From Spizellomyces punctatus DAOM BR117 (taxonomy: Eukaryota; Chytridiomycota; Chytridiomycetes; Spizellomycetales; Spizellomycetaceae), in assembly GCF_000182565.1 (NCBI RefSeq), contig NW_015971546.1:940614-1004613 (forward strand): a DNA stretch of 64,000 bases, read 5' to 3'. A model generated the notes under the pieces. The model was given only the letters and a program-made list of their open reading frames with translations. It did not search any database and had not been told where the DNA came from. The translations under genes were made by a program, and so were the position numbers. Shown one piece after another: positions 45,414 through 56,229 of this stretch (position 1 is its first letter; every line of letters begins with the position of its first letter).

Positions 45414-48400
45414 ATGAGTGAAAGAACGGGATGGAAACAACCCACGTCGAGCAGTAGTAGTGGTATCGGACGATGTAACCTACGAGTATGGGCAACATTG
45501 GCCCTCCTAGTCCTGCAATTCGGGGTTTCGACCAGCGGTCTCTGCATGCACAATACGAGGAATAATGATGTTTTGACTTTAACGGAGCCATATGGATTTT
45601 TTTGGATGTGGGTTTGAAGGAAATAGGTTTCGCACACTTATCTTTGAACTGATTGAAACTTTGTTGCCCATATCAGTACCGACGGCATAGACGAATATGC
45701 CGCGGATGCCAACTGCTCCATCCTCATTGCCCCAGTCTGGGATCAGCCGATTACCGGCATCGCCATTGACTACATTACCGTCGAAACCGAAGCCTGCTGC
45801 GACCACGCTTATACGTATGCGGGCGACACTCTTGATGCTCCGGAAGTTGGCCGACATAATGGAACAGTCACCACACAGCTGCAGGTCAACGGGTCGACAG
45901 CATTTTTCAATTTTCAGTCAGATGGATCTGTCCAGCGGGATGGAATCATCGCTTTTTATCACATCTTAGATATACCCGACAATGAAATACCTTGGGTGAA
46001 CATCTCGTGCCCTTTTGATTGCTACGGACGCGGCCAATGCGTTGATGGAAAATGCGTCTGTGAAGAAGGATATACCGGGGGACTGTGCAAGAACGATGAC
46101 AATCGCAAGGTACTTCATATCAACATTCACACTTGCATATTGAGATCTCTGCGTAACGGGCTCGATTTCAGTTATTTGCTCTGTACGACAACTGCCAGGG
46201 AGATCACTGGCAGGCAAACTGGGATCGGACATATCAATCAAATATTTGCAACTTTACAGATTGGTCGGAATATACCATTGTTTCTACCTGGACAGGTAAT
46301 ATCAAACTACGGAAGCAGAGGGGCTATTGCTGATGGAGCAGAAATGCTAAGTCGGTCTTCTGACCCTTCAAACAGGCATTTCATGCGCGAACGGTCGAGT
46401 CAGCAACTTGGACATGCGAGACACTGGGATGAATTGCACGGGCAACGGGCTACCGAGAGACAGTTTGCCGCGATATTTGGAAACGATTGACTTTACGGGA
46501 GAGTTATTGACAGGCACGCTCCCTGGGGACTTGTTTCGAACACCATATTTGAATCAACTCTTTTTATCCAATACAAGACTGGAAGGGGAGTTACCTGCTG
46601 AGGTTGGTGACCACCCTTTCTTGAAATCCAGTAACAGCTGTTGACATGTGAGGCGATAGGTTTCATGGGCCACAGCGTTAAACACTCTTCTGTTGCATGA
46701 CAATAATCTGATCGGGTAAGTTTATAAACAAAAGATGATTATGGATGCATTATTGACGCTGGTCTTTTTCAATTAGCCCTCTCCCAGAAGGTCTAACACG
46801 CCTACCTCAACTCAACGAGTTAAACCTGGAAAACAACAATTTCTTTGGTTTTGTCCTGGATGACTTTGCATATTTGCAGCGTGCTATCATCCTCCTCGCT
46901 GGAAACCAATTTTTCTGCCCAACGCCCAACATAACTCGCATCCATTCCGTTACATGTAATAACATTAGCCTGACTTCCGTTACCCCCAACACTGCTGTCA
47001 GTACCGGCGGGGACACGGTCGTGGTTCGCGGAGTGGGCTTCCACCCCGGTATTCAGATGAGCTGCGTTTTTGGTGGTATCTCGTCGCCGAAAACGGAGGT
47101 GGTGGATTGGAACACCATTGTATGTACAGTTCCACCACGTTTGGCAGGTGACACATCGATAGAGATATGGGCCTTTGGTAAAAAGGCTGCCACGAACGGA
47201 CTGCCTTTTGAGCTTCTCAATGATTGTGCGCCTGGAACATATTTGAGTCCGACGAACATGACTCAATGTCTTGGCTGTCCTGGTAAGTCTATCTAGTCTT
47301 AGGAAGCTTGGGTGAATACCACTGACATGCAAACGCTATTATCCCTCTCAGAAGGAGCAATCTGTGAAGGCGGGCAGACCCCTCCGTATCCGAAATATGG
47401 CTATCACAAGGCCGCAGAGTAAGACTGATCCTGACAGTAACCTATTGCCACATCATCTCAACTTTTGTCTCTGTCACTGCAGCATGGATGTATTTTTGCC
47501 CTGTTTCATTCCATCGGCTTGCCCGTCACGTATGGTACGTTCTGGTATCGCAATCTTCTCACATTGCGTGTTACTGATGGACGTTGCCACGAAAGAACGG
47601 CGCCTGCAAAGCGGGTTTTACCGGTCCTCGCTGCAGTCAATGTGAAGAAGGCCTGTTTCTCAAAGGACAAGAGTGCCTTGACTGTACCGGCTCGCGTGGA
47701 TTGGGGCCTATTCTAATCGTTTCTTTTGGATTTGTGTTATTGAGTGCGTTTGGAATTTGGATGGCTGTTACTGGTATGTGACTGTGATTCCCGTTGCACT
47801 GAATCAAAAGCACTGTGAATTGATTATAGAAATTGTACTCCGGATGAACAGATCTCAACCTCTCGTCAGGCACCCTGCTTCTTTTCTTGATTCAAGTATG
47901 CACCTAGTTTTGGACATCATATGGAGAGGAATGGCTCATCTCTTATTCTTTCCGTATAAAACAGATTTCTGGACTCATTCTCAAACTCCCAATGCGCTGG
48001 CACACTCTGTTTGGACCTCTCCACACCTTTTTGCTCAATGCAAACGTCAACCTCGTATCCCTTGGGCTCAACTGCGCTTTCCGGCTTACATTTGATGAAT
48101 GGATGAGCCTACTGCTCTGTGTGCCGTTGATTTTCCTGGGAATCATATTGATGATGTGTTTTGCATGGGTTGCTTGGGTGACGCTAAAGGGAGGGAAGTC
48201 TGCTATCTGGGCGGTGAGAAGAGCAATAGACACAACCATCAATGCTTCTCTAGCGTTGTCGATTCTGGGTCATGTTCCGCTGGCTGAGCAGTTTGTCGCT
48301 GTTTTTGAGTGTGCCACGGATGGTGCGGTGATCTTTGGTTTACGGTGCATGTGCTTTTTCTGCTGTTGCCTGACTTGTTTCTTCATCAACAGTGGAACGC

Positions 48401-49561
48401 TCTTACATGATTTCGAACCCCCAAGTCAGTTGCTACACCCCTGAATGGTAGCTTATATGCGAAACATGCAAGGATGATGTGCACACTCGCTAATTATGGT
48501 CGTACTTCAATAGGAATAACAGCAAAATGAAGGCAATCCTCGGATGCGTTCTCTACGCTGGCGGCATTCCTGTCATGTTATTCTGCCTATCAGTTGCATT
48601 TCGGAAACGGCTGAACGACACAAATATTTTACACAGGTTTGGGATCGTCTTTGATTTATATACTGAATCCTCCTGGTGAGTTACCAGTCTTGTCAGCCGC
48701 CGTTGCCAACGTCAGAGCTAATAGGTTGCGTTTGTCAATGTATAGGTGGTTTGAACCTTATCGCTCAACGTACGGAATGGTCCTTATGACGATTCCCATG
48801 GCATTTGCAAACTATCCGGCGTTCATTGTGACACTTGGACTGGCTGTAATTAACCTGGACAAGTTTGTGGTGAGTGCCAAAGACTTCTTGCTATGGTATT
48901 TAAACATGTGGATTTTCGATTTTTAACCTGCTTGTCCTGGCAAGGTTATGCGAGTTTCTCCTTTCCGATTTCCTCACTCTAACCGTATATACAATATGAT
49001 CATCTGGACACTCAACACGTTGAGCATCGCTGGAATATTGTACTATTCAGAAACTTTGACGGAGAGCCAGCAGCATTTGATTGGAGTAATGGGTGTTGCG
49101 TCATTTTCAATATCGTACGTGCAATGTGCAGAATTCGTTATTTCATTTTTTTCTAACATCATTATAGATTAGCGGCAGTTATTCACAGCCTCTTATACGA
49201 GTGGCAGCTGCTATGGTACCACGACCTTGTCAAAGTTCCGCTCTTGTCGAGGATCCTCACTAGCCGATTCTACTTGACCCTATTCCCGCGACATCTCACA
49301 CCTCTAGGAAGACAAGAGACAAAGACCGGGCAAAGGCTTCCCGCGCTGCCTAGACCACCAAAGATTCAAGTGTACCCGCCACTACTGTACGAAAGCGCGG
49401 ATTCATTGCGCAAACGGAAGGGGATTGAAAATCCAGTTGAGTTGGATATTCAGAGATCTGCGTTGGCTTGCGATATGGGGAAGGAGGCTATAGAGAAGGG
49501 GACCCTAGATTGCGAAGCCGGAGAACGGTTAAAAGGTTCTGGGTCCAGCGCTGCGCGATGA
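45414..49561 (+). CDS. CUB-EGF-LRR-TIG multi-pass membrane protein
   Basis: Sixteen exons (45414-45607, 45677-46109, 46172-46295, 46376-46602, 46660-46715, 46777-47282, 47352-47418, 47483-47534, 47596-47773, 47852-47895, 47965-48322, 48393-48447, 48514-48675, 48746-48869, 48945-49114, 49168-49561) sum to 3,144 bp, 1,047 residues, with every junction in phase. Order: N-terminal signal/anchor helix (residues ~24-43); CUB-like domain with VETEACCDHAYTYAGD; EGF-like CYGRGQCVDGKCVCEEGYTG; plant-type LRRs (DNCQGDHWQANWD capping, LLLHDNNLIGPLPEGL); IPT/TIG domain (SVTPNTAVSTGGDTVVVRG); cysteine-rich GTYLSPTNMTQCLGCP and GACKAGFTGPRCSQCEEG; about seven or eight TM helices; ~110-residue cytosolic tail. 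The architecture suggests a surface receptor or adhesion protein; ligand and signalling partner are unknown. Confidence 0.85.
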
Positions 49562-49807
49562 GTATTGAGATAGATGGTAGTTGGAATTAGGTATAGAACA
49601 TACATGCCGCTATGTGTAGCTTTTTTTATTGCTTTGTACAGTTATCGATCAAGGGAAAAATTATGTGTATGTCGACTGTGGTTCATTCACTCTACTTGAA
49701 GCAACGTTTTCTACTTGCTAGTAAACAACTCTCCCCTACGTATAGATAAGCCTGCTAATGTTATGTTATTAGCTATATACAACCCTCCTTTGTTCAAACC
49801 GCAGTTC

Positions 49808-50899
49808 TCAAAATTCAACTGGAAATTTGAACATCTCAAACAACTTCTCGGCTGGCGTAGCAAAACTGTATCCTTTTGGAAACATTGGACTAGGAACTCG
49901 CACTGTCCCTCTCAAAACCCCGCATACGGCTCCGTACTCGTCAATTACCGGACCTCCGCTAGATCCGGGTTTGATCAGCGTGTTCAGTTCCATGACACTC
50001 AAGTCGTCATATGTGCCAGTCTACAACGTAAGACAAGGACAATTCAGGCCAGGACGTGGCAGACGAAAGCTACATTAACTACAAACCTCGGCTTTCGAGC
50101 CAATCGCATTTTTGTACATCAACACTTTACAGGCTTCCCACTCGTGATCCGGGTGTATATGCACTTTGAGGTCTGTACCGACTGGTGGTGGGTACGGAGA
50201 CACAGCAAGAGGTCGGAGTATAACGGAACTGTCGGGGCATGGTGGGCCGAGTTGAAGAACAACCAGATCATGCTCAGGAAGCGACGCTTTGATGTCTTGT
50301 ACTGCGAGTTTGGTCGACCAAACGTGAGTCGAGAAGCAGAGCACAAGAGCGGGCTAGACACAAACCAGGGTATATTGTCCCATCACTTGTCATAGCAACG
50401 CTAGTGCTTTGCGCTTTGGAGTTGGGCGGGACAACAGGCCCTATCTGTTCCGAGACCAATCGAAAAGTCAGGTTTCCCTCACAGATCAAAGCTCACATGT
50501 ATATCCCTATAGCACCTCATCAAATGTGTGGCAGCAGGTAACCACCACTCCGCCTTCCAGGATCACGAAACCTGTGCTTATTCCAATCCTGGGACCCCGC
50601 CCCTTCCAATCTGGGACGACATGGGCAATGAGCACTACGCCATCTGTAGATTGTTGATCCGGCGTTGGTTGATATGGAAGGATTCTATCCATAACCACTC
50701 CATGCTTGTCCTCTATTCGATCGAGCAGGCTCGCAAGTGGTGTGGCTGTTTGGAAAGTAAAGCAAGATTGTGCCCCACGCATGAGATGCTCTTGGAGGGC
50801 GACGAGCGGGAGACGGCGGTAGTCCGTCGTCAACCTTCGACATTGAGAGATACACTTCACAGGACGGAAAGCGGGTGGTAAACGATTGACAAATCTCAT
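49808..50899 (-). CDS. Trypsin-like serine protease (HtrA/Deg-type fold, no PDZ)
   Basis: Exons 50899-50516, 50444-50366, 50301-50087 and 50020-49808 give 296 residues in frame. A catalytic triad is visible in the S1C-like order: His in VTCCHTFDE, Asp in EHDLVVLQL, Ser in GSSGGPVIDEYG. The protein ends soon after the protease domain, so the PDZ domains of HtrA proteins are absent. The N-terminus (MRFVNRLPPAFRPVKC..RR) is basic and lacks acidic residues, which fits a mitochondrial presequence, though this is only inferred. Introns 1 and 2 have weak donors (GTGCTA, GTTTGT) but good branch/acceptor sites. It is first of four minus-strand genes in a row and convergent with the CUB-EGF gene. Confidence 0.82.
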
Positions 50900-51142
50900 T
50901 TGTGACGGAAGCCTTCCAAAATATCCAAGATGAACCTGCGGGTGACGGGCTAACAGCGAAATGATTCACATCCCGATGTGTGACGCGTTACGTTATCAAC
51001 AAAACAGTGTGCTTTCCTTAAAGGTTTATGTGATATACGATACAGCAAAACAACCTATCAACAGCCATAAACAGCAAAATAAAAGTCATGCAAGCATCGC
51101 TTTGACCACCCACAATGTTGAAACCGTCCTGCAAGCTGATAC

Positions 51143-53439
51143 TTAATTTCCAACCATAGATCGCCGTTCCAAAACCATCTTGCAAAAGACCCTGTGCTGC
51201 CCCGCCTTGTGCTCGTTCATGCACTCAACAGAGCAGTATTTTGCTACTCCACAGAGTGGACAATGGATCAAAGCATCCAGGTTTGAATTCCACGGTCGGG
51301 TTACGATTTCCTCCCCCTCTTGATGAATGACAACCCGCACATGTTGCTGAGAAATCTGCATAATCCGCTTGCATTTTGAATTGGAACAGCTGCAGTCATG
51401 CAGAAAGGGGTGCCATTGACTTGGATTTGGGCCTTGTGCAAGAGAATGCGATGCAACCAACTGCAAGCAAGACATTGCAGTTCTGAATTCTCGAGTTTTC
51501 GTGGTCTGGCGGGGAGACCAGCAACTCTGCATGTTGACGGCTTCGTTGAGGCGGGCACGGTGACATGTAATTTTCTCGGCCAGATCTTTAATAATGGTGT
51601 CAGACGGATCACTTTTTTCAAGGGCAATCTCCAGTTGTGCCGCTTTCAACGCAATCATCCAACATTCTCCGGTTGGAAGGTATTCTGAATGGCCGGGGGC
51701 AGTTGCCAGAAACCGGTTAAGCCTGTAAATTCCCTCATTTAGAAAATCGCCTCCCAATCGCGCTAGCGCCTGAAGATCTTGATATTCCCAATCTGCCGAT
51801 GACGGGCGATTCTGGGAGCAACCGAGCTGCCTGAAACCCTCTCGCATGGCTACGATGGCCAGGCCGAGTTCTGCATCGTACTGATACTTATGTCTGTAAC
51901 GTCCAACCGGTCCAACTGCATCAATACCCAAAGTGTTACGCAACCAGCGGTTGGGTTTAAGCCACTTGTCCGATGTCACGGCGGCATGAAAGTGCTCCGA
52001 AGCAGCGTCAAGATCATCCAGTTCCAGGTGAAAGATGCCGCTCCAAAAGTCAAAGGATCCATATCGGAATGCCGGATGTTTGATATTCTTGCAGTCATAG
52101 AGGTTCTCCAGAACATGTAAAATCTGGTTCTTTCGAGTCGGAGGATGCGGGGTCGAAGGGGTGGTCATGAACGCCGAGACGAGCTTGGCGTTGAAGGCAA
52201 AAGTGCGTCGCTTATCTTCTTCAATCTCCGCAGAAGTCTTTGTTGGGGCATTTGCTGCTGTAACGGTAGCATCGGGCTGAGTGGAGACTCTAGAGATGGA
52301 TGGATTGGTAGCAATATCGGATGTTTTGGAGATAGTCGTTTCCCGCGCAGCGTCCAATGTTCTTTGTAATGGTTGAGTCTCACCCGCGGCCGATGTGGTG
52401 GTGTCTTGGACTTCGCCTGTCCGCTCATTGTCGTCCCAAGATTTATTCTCCTCTGTGTGATAGTGGATAACTGACACGTCATGCACCATTTCGTTCCATC
52501 CGGTACCATCGCCTCCGCCTTCTTCATCGACTCGAAGTTCTAGCAATGCTTCACGAACTTGATTTCGCTTCTTCATTTGCTCAAGAATCTCATTTGTATC
52601 AAGTAGATCATCCTCTGAATCCTCTGCCGCCTGATCCTCTTCTCCATAACCCTCCAGTTCCTGCCAGTGGGCGTCCAGAGTTTTAGGATAAATGTCGACC
52701 CTGGCTCGCTCAATGCTACAACGGGGTTTGAAGACCGGAACTTGACGTGTTGAAGTATATGCATCTAAAGTAGCTGGTCCCTCTGAGAGTTGTTGCGTCA
52801 CAAAGCTAGTGAGGAGGTCGTAGTTTTCTACGTAGCTTGGCTCATATGGGTCAAGAACGCGGAACCACTAACAGTTGCGTAAGTCCCATCATATGCGGAT
52901 CGGCGAATAATATGGTAAACTTCGAACGCACCTTTGTGAGCGCATCTCCGAAAAGCTGCACGCAATACGGATCTCTATTCCGTAAGAGTTTCAGACCTTC
53001 ATGCCACAGATATACTGCAACCTCGAATCGCTCGGCCTGTTCAACACAGTATAATGAGTATCCGTATAAATCACAAGGCGGTCAATACTTTGGTCCAGAT
53101 TCCTGGCTGGACACTGGTACATTGAATGTTGCCTAACCTCCTCGTGTTCTTCTACATGAACCTTATGAAATTGCCACACATTATACTGGTAGACATCATT
53201 TTCTGCTTGTCTAGTTTTAGTGCACCAATGCCGTGACAAACAAAGCTTGACCGCTACGAACCGAGGAAGGGAACGAATGGCATAGGATGCCGCAACGGGA
53301 TAGGTGTCATTGCTGTCATATTATTCCAAGCAAAGGTCTGAGAGACTTTATGATCTGGAGGCATTTCTTGCGCCCATCTGACGCGCCAAAGTCTAAATCT
53401 CGTTTGTTTCCCCCACACACGCGAGGCTTGTGATATCAT
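51143..53439 (-). CDS. MYND zinc-finger protein with TPR-like region
   Basis: The secure exons are 52867-51143 and 53036-52932. A third, ending at 53138 (GAG before GTTAGG), reads back to about 53310. The exact first exon is unresolved (candidate ATGs near 53376 and 53439). The middle part contains TPR-like helices (AERFEVAVYLWHEGLKLL; YGSFDFWSGIFHLELDDLDAASEHFHAA) interrupted by a long acidic, low-complexity insertion. The C-terminus is a MYND-type zinc finger with CSCSNSKCKR, CPLCGVAKYCSVEC and HRVFC; the spacing between the first and second Cys pairs is longer than usual. MYND plus TPR proteins usually mediate protein-protein contacts. No SET domain was seen, so methyltransferase activity is not supported. 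Confidence 0.78.
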
Positions 53440-53533
53440 GTAGAATAAAGGGCGATGCTTCCACTAGCTGCGTGCTCCCATCTCAATATCATATTATATT
53501 TGTAAATTCCACATATGAAACAGTCAAAAACGA

Positions 53534-55022
53534 CTATGCAAGGTCCGACAGATGCAAACTCTCGCGACTAGGCTCCTCTGGTAAATCCTTGGAGAATAAA
53601 TGGTCTTCCATAGCTTCTTGGGGAGTGACAGCACATATACTCGTAAAAGGGTGGGCATGTGCCCGCGTTTCGTTATACCGGGATCTCTCCACTTTGAACC
53701 GTGCACGTCCACGGTGGAATTGCTGTTGTTCCTTCTGTGCTGCTAATAGCCCGCCTTCTAGTACATCTCGATTGTCTCCAGAATCGCTGAGTCCAAAAGC
53801 AAACTCGTTCAAATGCTGCCGGAAACGAATGGTCAAGACGCCCAGAAACGAACCTGGCGATTGCATTCTTTCTTCTTTCGTGAAGGGCTCGCTGCTCTAC
53901 AGCATGTCGCCTTTCATCATCCGCATATTTTTTCCGGTTGGCCAAGTATACATGGGCAAACTATCAAATTGTATGAGTTACCATCTGATGATGCCATTGT
54001 GGGTGACCGTAGTGGTAACATCCGGAAAAACATTGTTGATTGTACCTGTTTCTGCTTAAGCTCATCCAAATGCCCAGTGCGGTAGAAGATTCTCAAATTT
54101 CGCTCCACTTCTTCCGTCTGGGATGACTTCAATGCACTGGAAGGTGCAGAAGCGTCCTTCAGAAAGTGTTGATCATGGTAATGGTAGCGCACTGTGGGGC
54201 GCAACTGCTCCAGCAATTCCGTTGCTACCAGAGAGACGGAGAGGTACCTACCATTAGGATTGGCATTGGCAGTCAAGTTATCAGTACCCGCTCCCAGTTG
54301 CACACTGCATCGATGACAACGGCCATGTTGAAATGGCGAGTCGGCTGGACGTAGCAGGTGTCAGCTGGGCGTTTGGTAATGCCTTGTTGAACTCTGCATA
54401 TTGACAGTGCATACCTACCAGATGCTGGAGAGCTTTCGATTCAAGCTCCTTCTTTTGTTTTGCACGACAACTCAATCGTTCACGTAAACTAGATTCAAAG
54501 GCACGACGGTGTTCCAGCTTCCGTATTGCCATATCGTGTGCTCTTTGTGATTCTCGTAAGGCTGTTAACTGATCGGTCGCGAGTTATATTCCCCGCACAT
54601 CCAAGGGGTTGAATCGAACATGAAAAGTCGCATTATCTTACATGAGCGTCAGCCTCCCCCCAAACGCGCGAAGCCGACTGTCGCTTGTCAAGTTCACCGT
54701 TCATTCTCTTCGCTAAAGCCCCGTTGGAGAACATCTCAGCCGCTCTCGTTATCACAAGGTCGTCTTGTAGCCCAATTTTGAGACTACCATCGAGCGTATT
54801 TACAGCATCATTATTATATATTTCTTCGTCGCTTTCGGTTCCCCATGCCAAGAGGCTAAAGCCCTCCCATCGCTCTACCCGAACGTTCGGGTTGGAAGTT
54901 GGTGCATTGCAGGCCATGGTAATACTGCGAGAGCGCTGGTTCACGGTAGTCGCTGCAAAGCATTTAGGAGCTCTACGTTGCTTGGCATGTGAAGAACTGT
55001 TAGGCTGCGGGGACCGTCGCAT
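53534..55022 (-). CDS. Coiled-coil protein, family unknown
   Basis: Exons 55022-54642, 54568-54415, 54344-54046, 53960-53901 and 53815-53534 sum to 1,176 bp, 391 residues, all in phase, with CTGAC-type branch sites at introns 2 and 4. The N-terminus is basic and serine-rich. Residues ~115-180 form a charged helix (RAHDMAIRKLEHRRAFESSL), followed by a CHRC pair, then DELKQKQ and FAHVYLANRKKYADDERRHA helices and a C-terminal segment ending ESLHLSDLA. Inside exon 3, a 60-bp stretch (54276-54217) has its own splice signals and is a multiple of three, so it may be an optional intron. No signal peptide, TM or enzyme motif is present. A structural or scaffold role is only a guess. Confidence 0.65.
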
Positions 55023-55182
55023 CTTGTGGAGGGATGTCGCCAAACTTGCTTGAGCCGTTGACCATTGCTTTGGACAGTTTCACATGACTAAGCAGGCAGT
55101 CAGCTGACCAAGTCCTTGGAGAGCCCAAGAAGCTTTATGTTTACACGCTGTGTTTTTTTACAAGGTTAACAGCGATCCTATT

Positions 55183-55643
55183 CTACTTCTCTTTAGTCTC
55201 AAAAGTCTGAAGATCAGCAGCCTTTGCTGCATTGGCCCTCGCAGAGGTGCTTCTTTGACCATATCCGTAACTCAAACTAGGACTGTAGCCATATTGATTG
55301 ACACTCCACTTGCCATGCCCCTTGACAGGAGGAGCAGTAGGTGCTAGTCTAGCGGTACTGTATCGGGGATCATGATATGATGACCCGGCTTGAGTTCGTG
55401 GATCTGCGTCCCCAGAGAAGCATTCTGGGTGGTAGAAGAGACGTATTTTCCTCCCGTCCCTGACCTGCCCAAGCGCAACTGAGTATTTGTTTTTTACGAT
55501 GGGAGATAATATGCCCCACATCCAGCTTAAACCAACTCTACCTTCACATGCTCATCCTTGTAGATTGTCCTTCTGCATTCTCTGCACGTTTGAGTGCGGA
55601 TTGCGGGACCTTCACTGACAGTCCAGTATTCTTGGTATGACAT
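55183..55643 (-). CDS. Small PARP-type zinc-finger protein
   Basis: Exons 55643-55542 and 55464-55183 join at AAG|GTC over a 77-bp GTAGAG..GGGCAG intron to give 127 residues. The zinc ligands are visible as TCRECRR, then HPECFSGD, with RDGRKIRLFY between. This matches the C-x2-C...H-x2-C pattern of PARP-type (nick-sensor) fingers in a short single-finger form. The tail is rich in G, S and Y (KWSVNQYGYSPSLSYGYGQ) and ends in an alanine-rich helix. No catalytic domain is present. Small single-finger proteins of this sort are known mainly as uncharacterised proteins of flagellate eukaryotes as I recall, so DNA-end binding is possible but not shown. A longer ATG frame upstream (to 55756) is a different reading frame. 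Confidence 0.72.
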
Positions 55644-56229
55644 TTCGGGGCAGCAGTGATGGAACTCACCCATGGCGTTGAATGATAAGCAAATCTATAT
55701 TTAGACAAGCCATTACAAGCGATGGCGGCATTGCCATTTGACAGCTCATTATTCACTCGCCTTGGTACAGTCGTATCATTCGTCTGGCATGTGGTGAAAA
55801 GTCTAGACCCCTCAAGTACAACCGTGCGACGCTCTCGCCCATGGTCAAAAATAAATCACATCTGGAACTAACAGGTGGATCCAAGGCGGACACTGCGACT
55901 AACCCGTGCTATTGTCCTCGGCCGCAAAGCAGGATGGCAGACTCCGTAGCCTCCGCAACGCACGGGTAATATTTTGGTCAGCAGTTATGTAATTGCCAAC
56001 GTTTGGCAGGAAGTTATCCCCAAACTATTACCATGAACCCTCCATGGATAAGGGTGATTCAAAATATGGTGGTGACACTAAGAGTTATTTTTGAATATAG
56101 ATTCAAGATACACAATGAGGCCTTGGACCCAAACACTTGGTCCAGTTTACGAAGCATGTGAACTATCTCGAGGGTTTATTTTTCGCGAGCAATTCCTCTT
56201 GCCCGTAGGATCTCCCTAACACCGCCTGC
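55644..56229. promoter_or_regulatory. Divergent promoter region
   Basis: A 586-bp spacer between the PARP-type finger gene (minus) and a polytopic membrane protein gene (plus). No motif is strong enough to name. No gene was seen. Confidence 0.4.

Noticed and set aside
45293-45637. 114-codon minus-strand ORF opposite the first exon of the CUB-EGF gene
   Set aside because: Antisense of the signal/anchor exon and the preceding small gene; no domain.
51143-52801. SET/MYND (SMYD-type) methyltransferase reading for the MYND protein
   Set aside because: No SET-domain motifs were found; the visible helices are TPR-like, so only MYND plus TPR-like is claimed.
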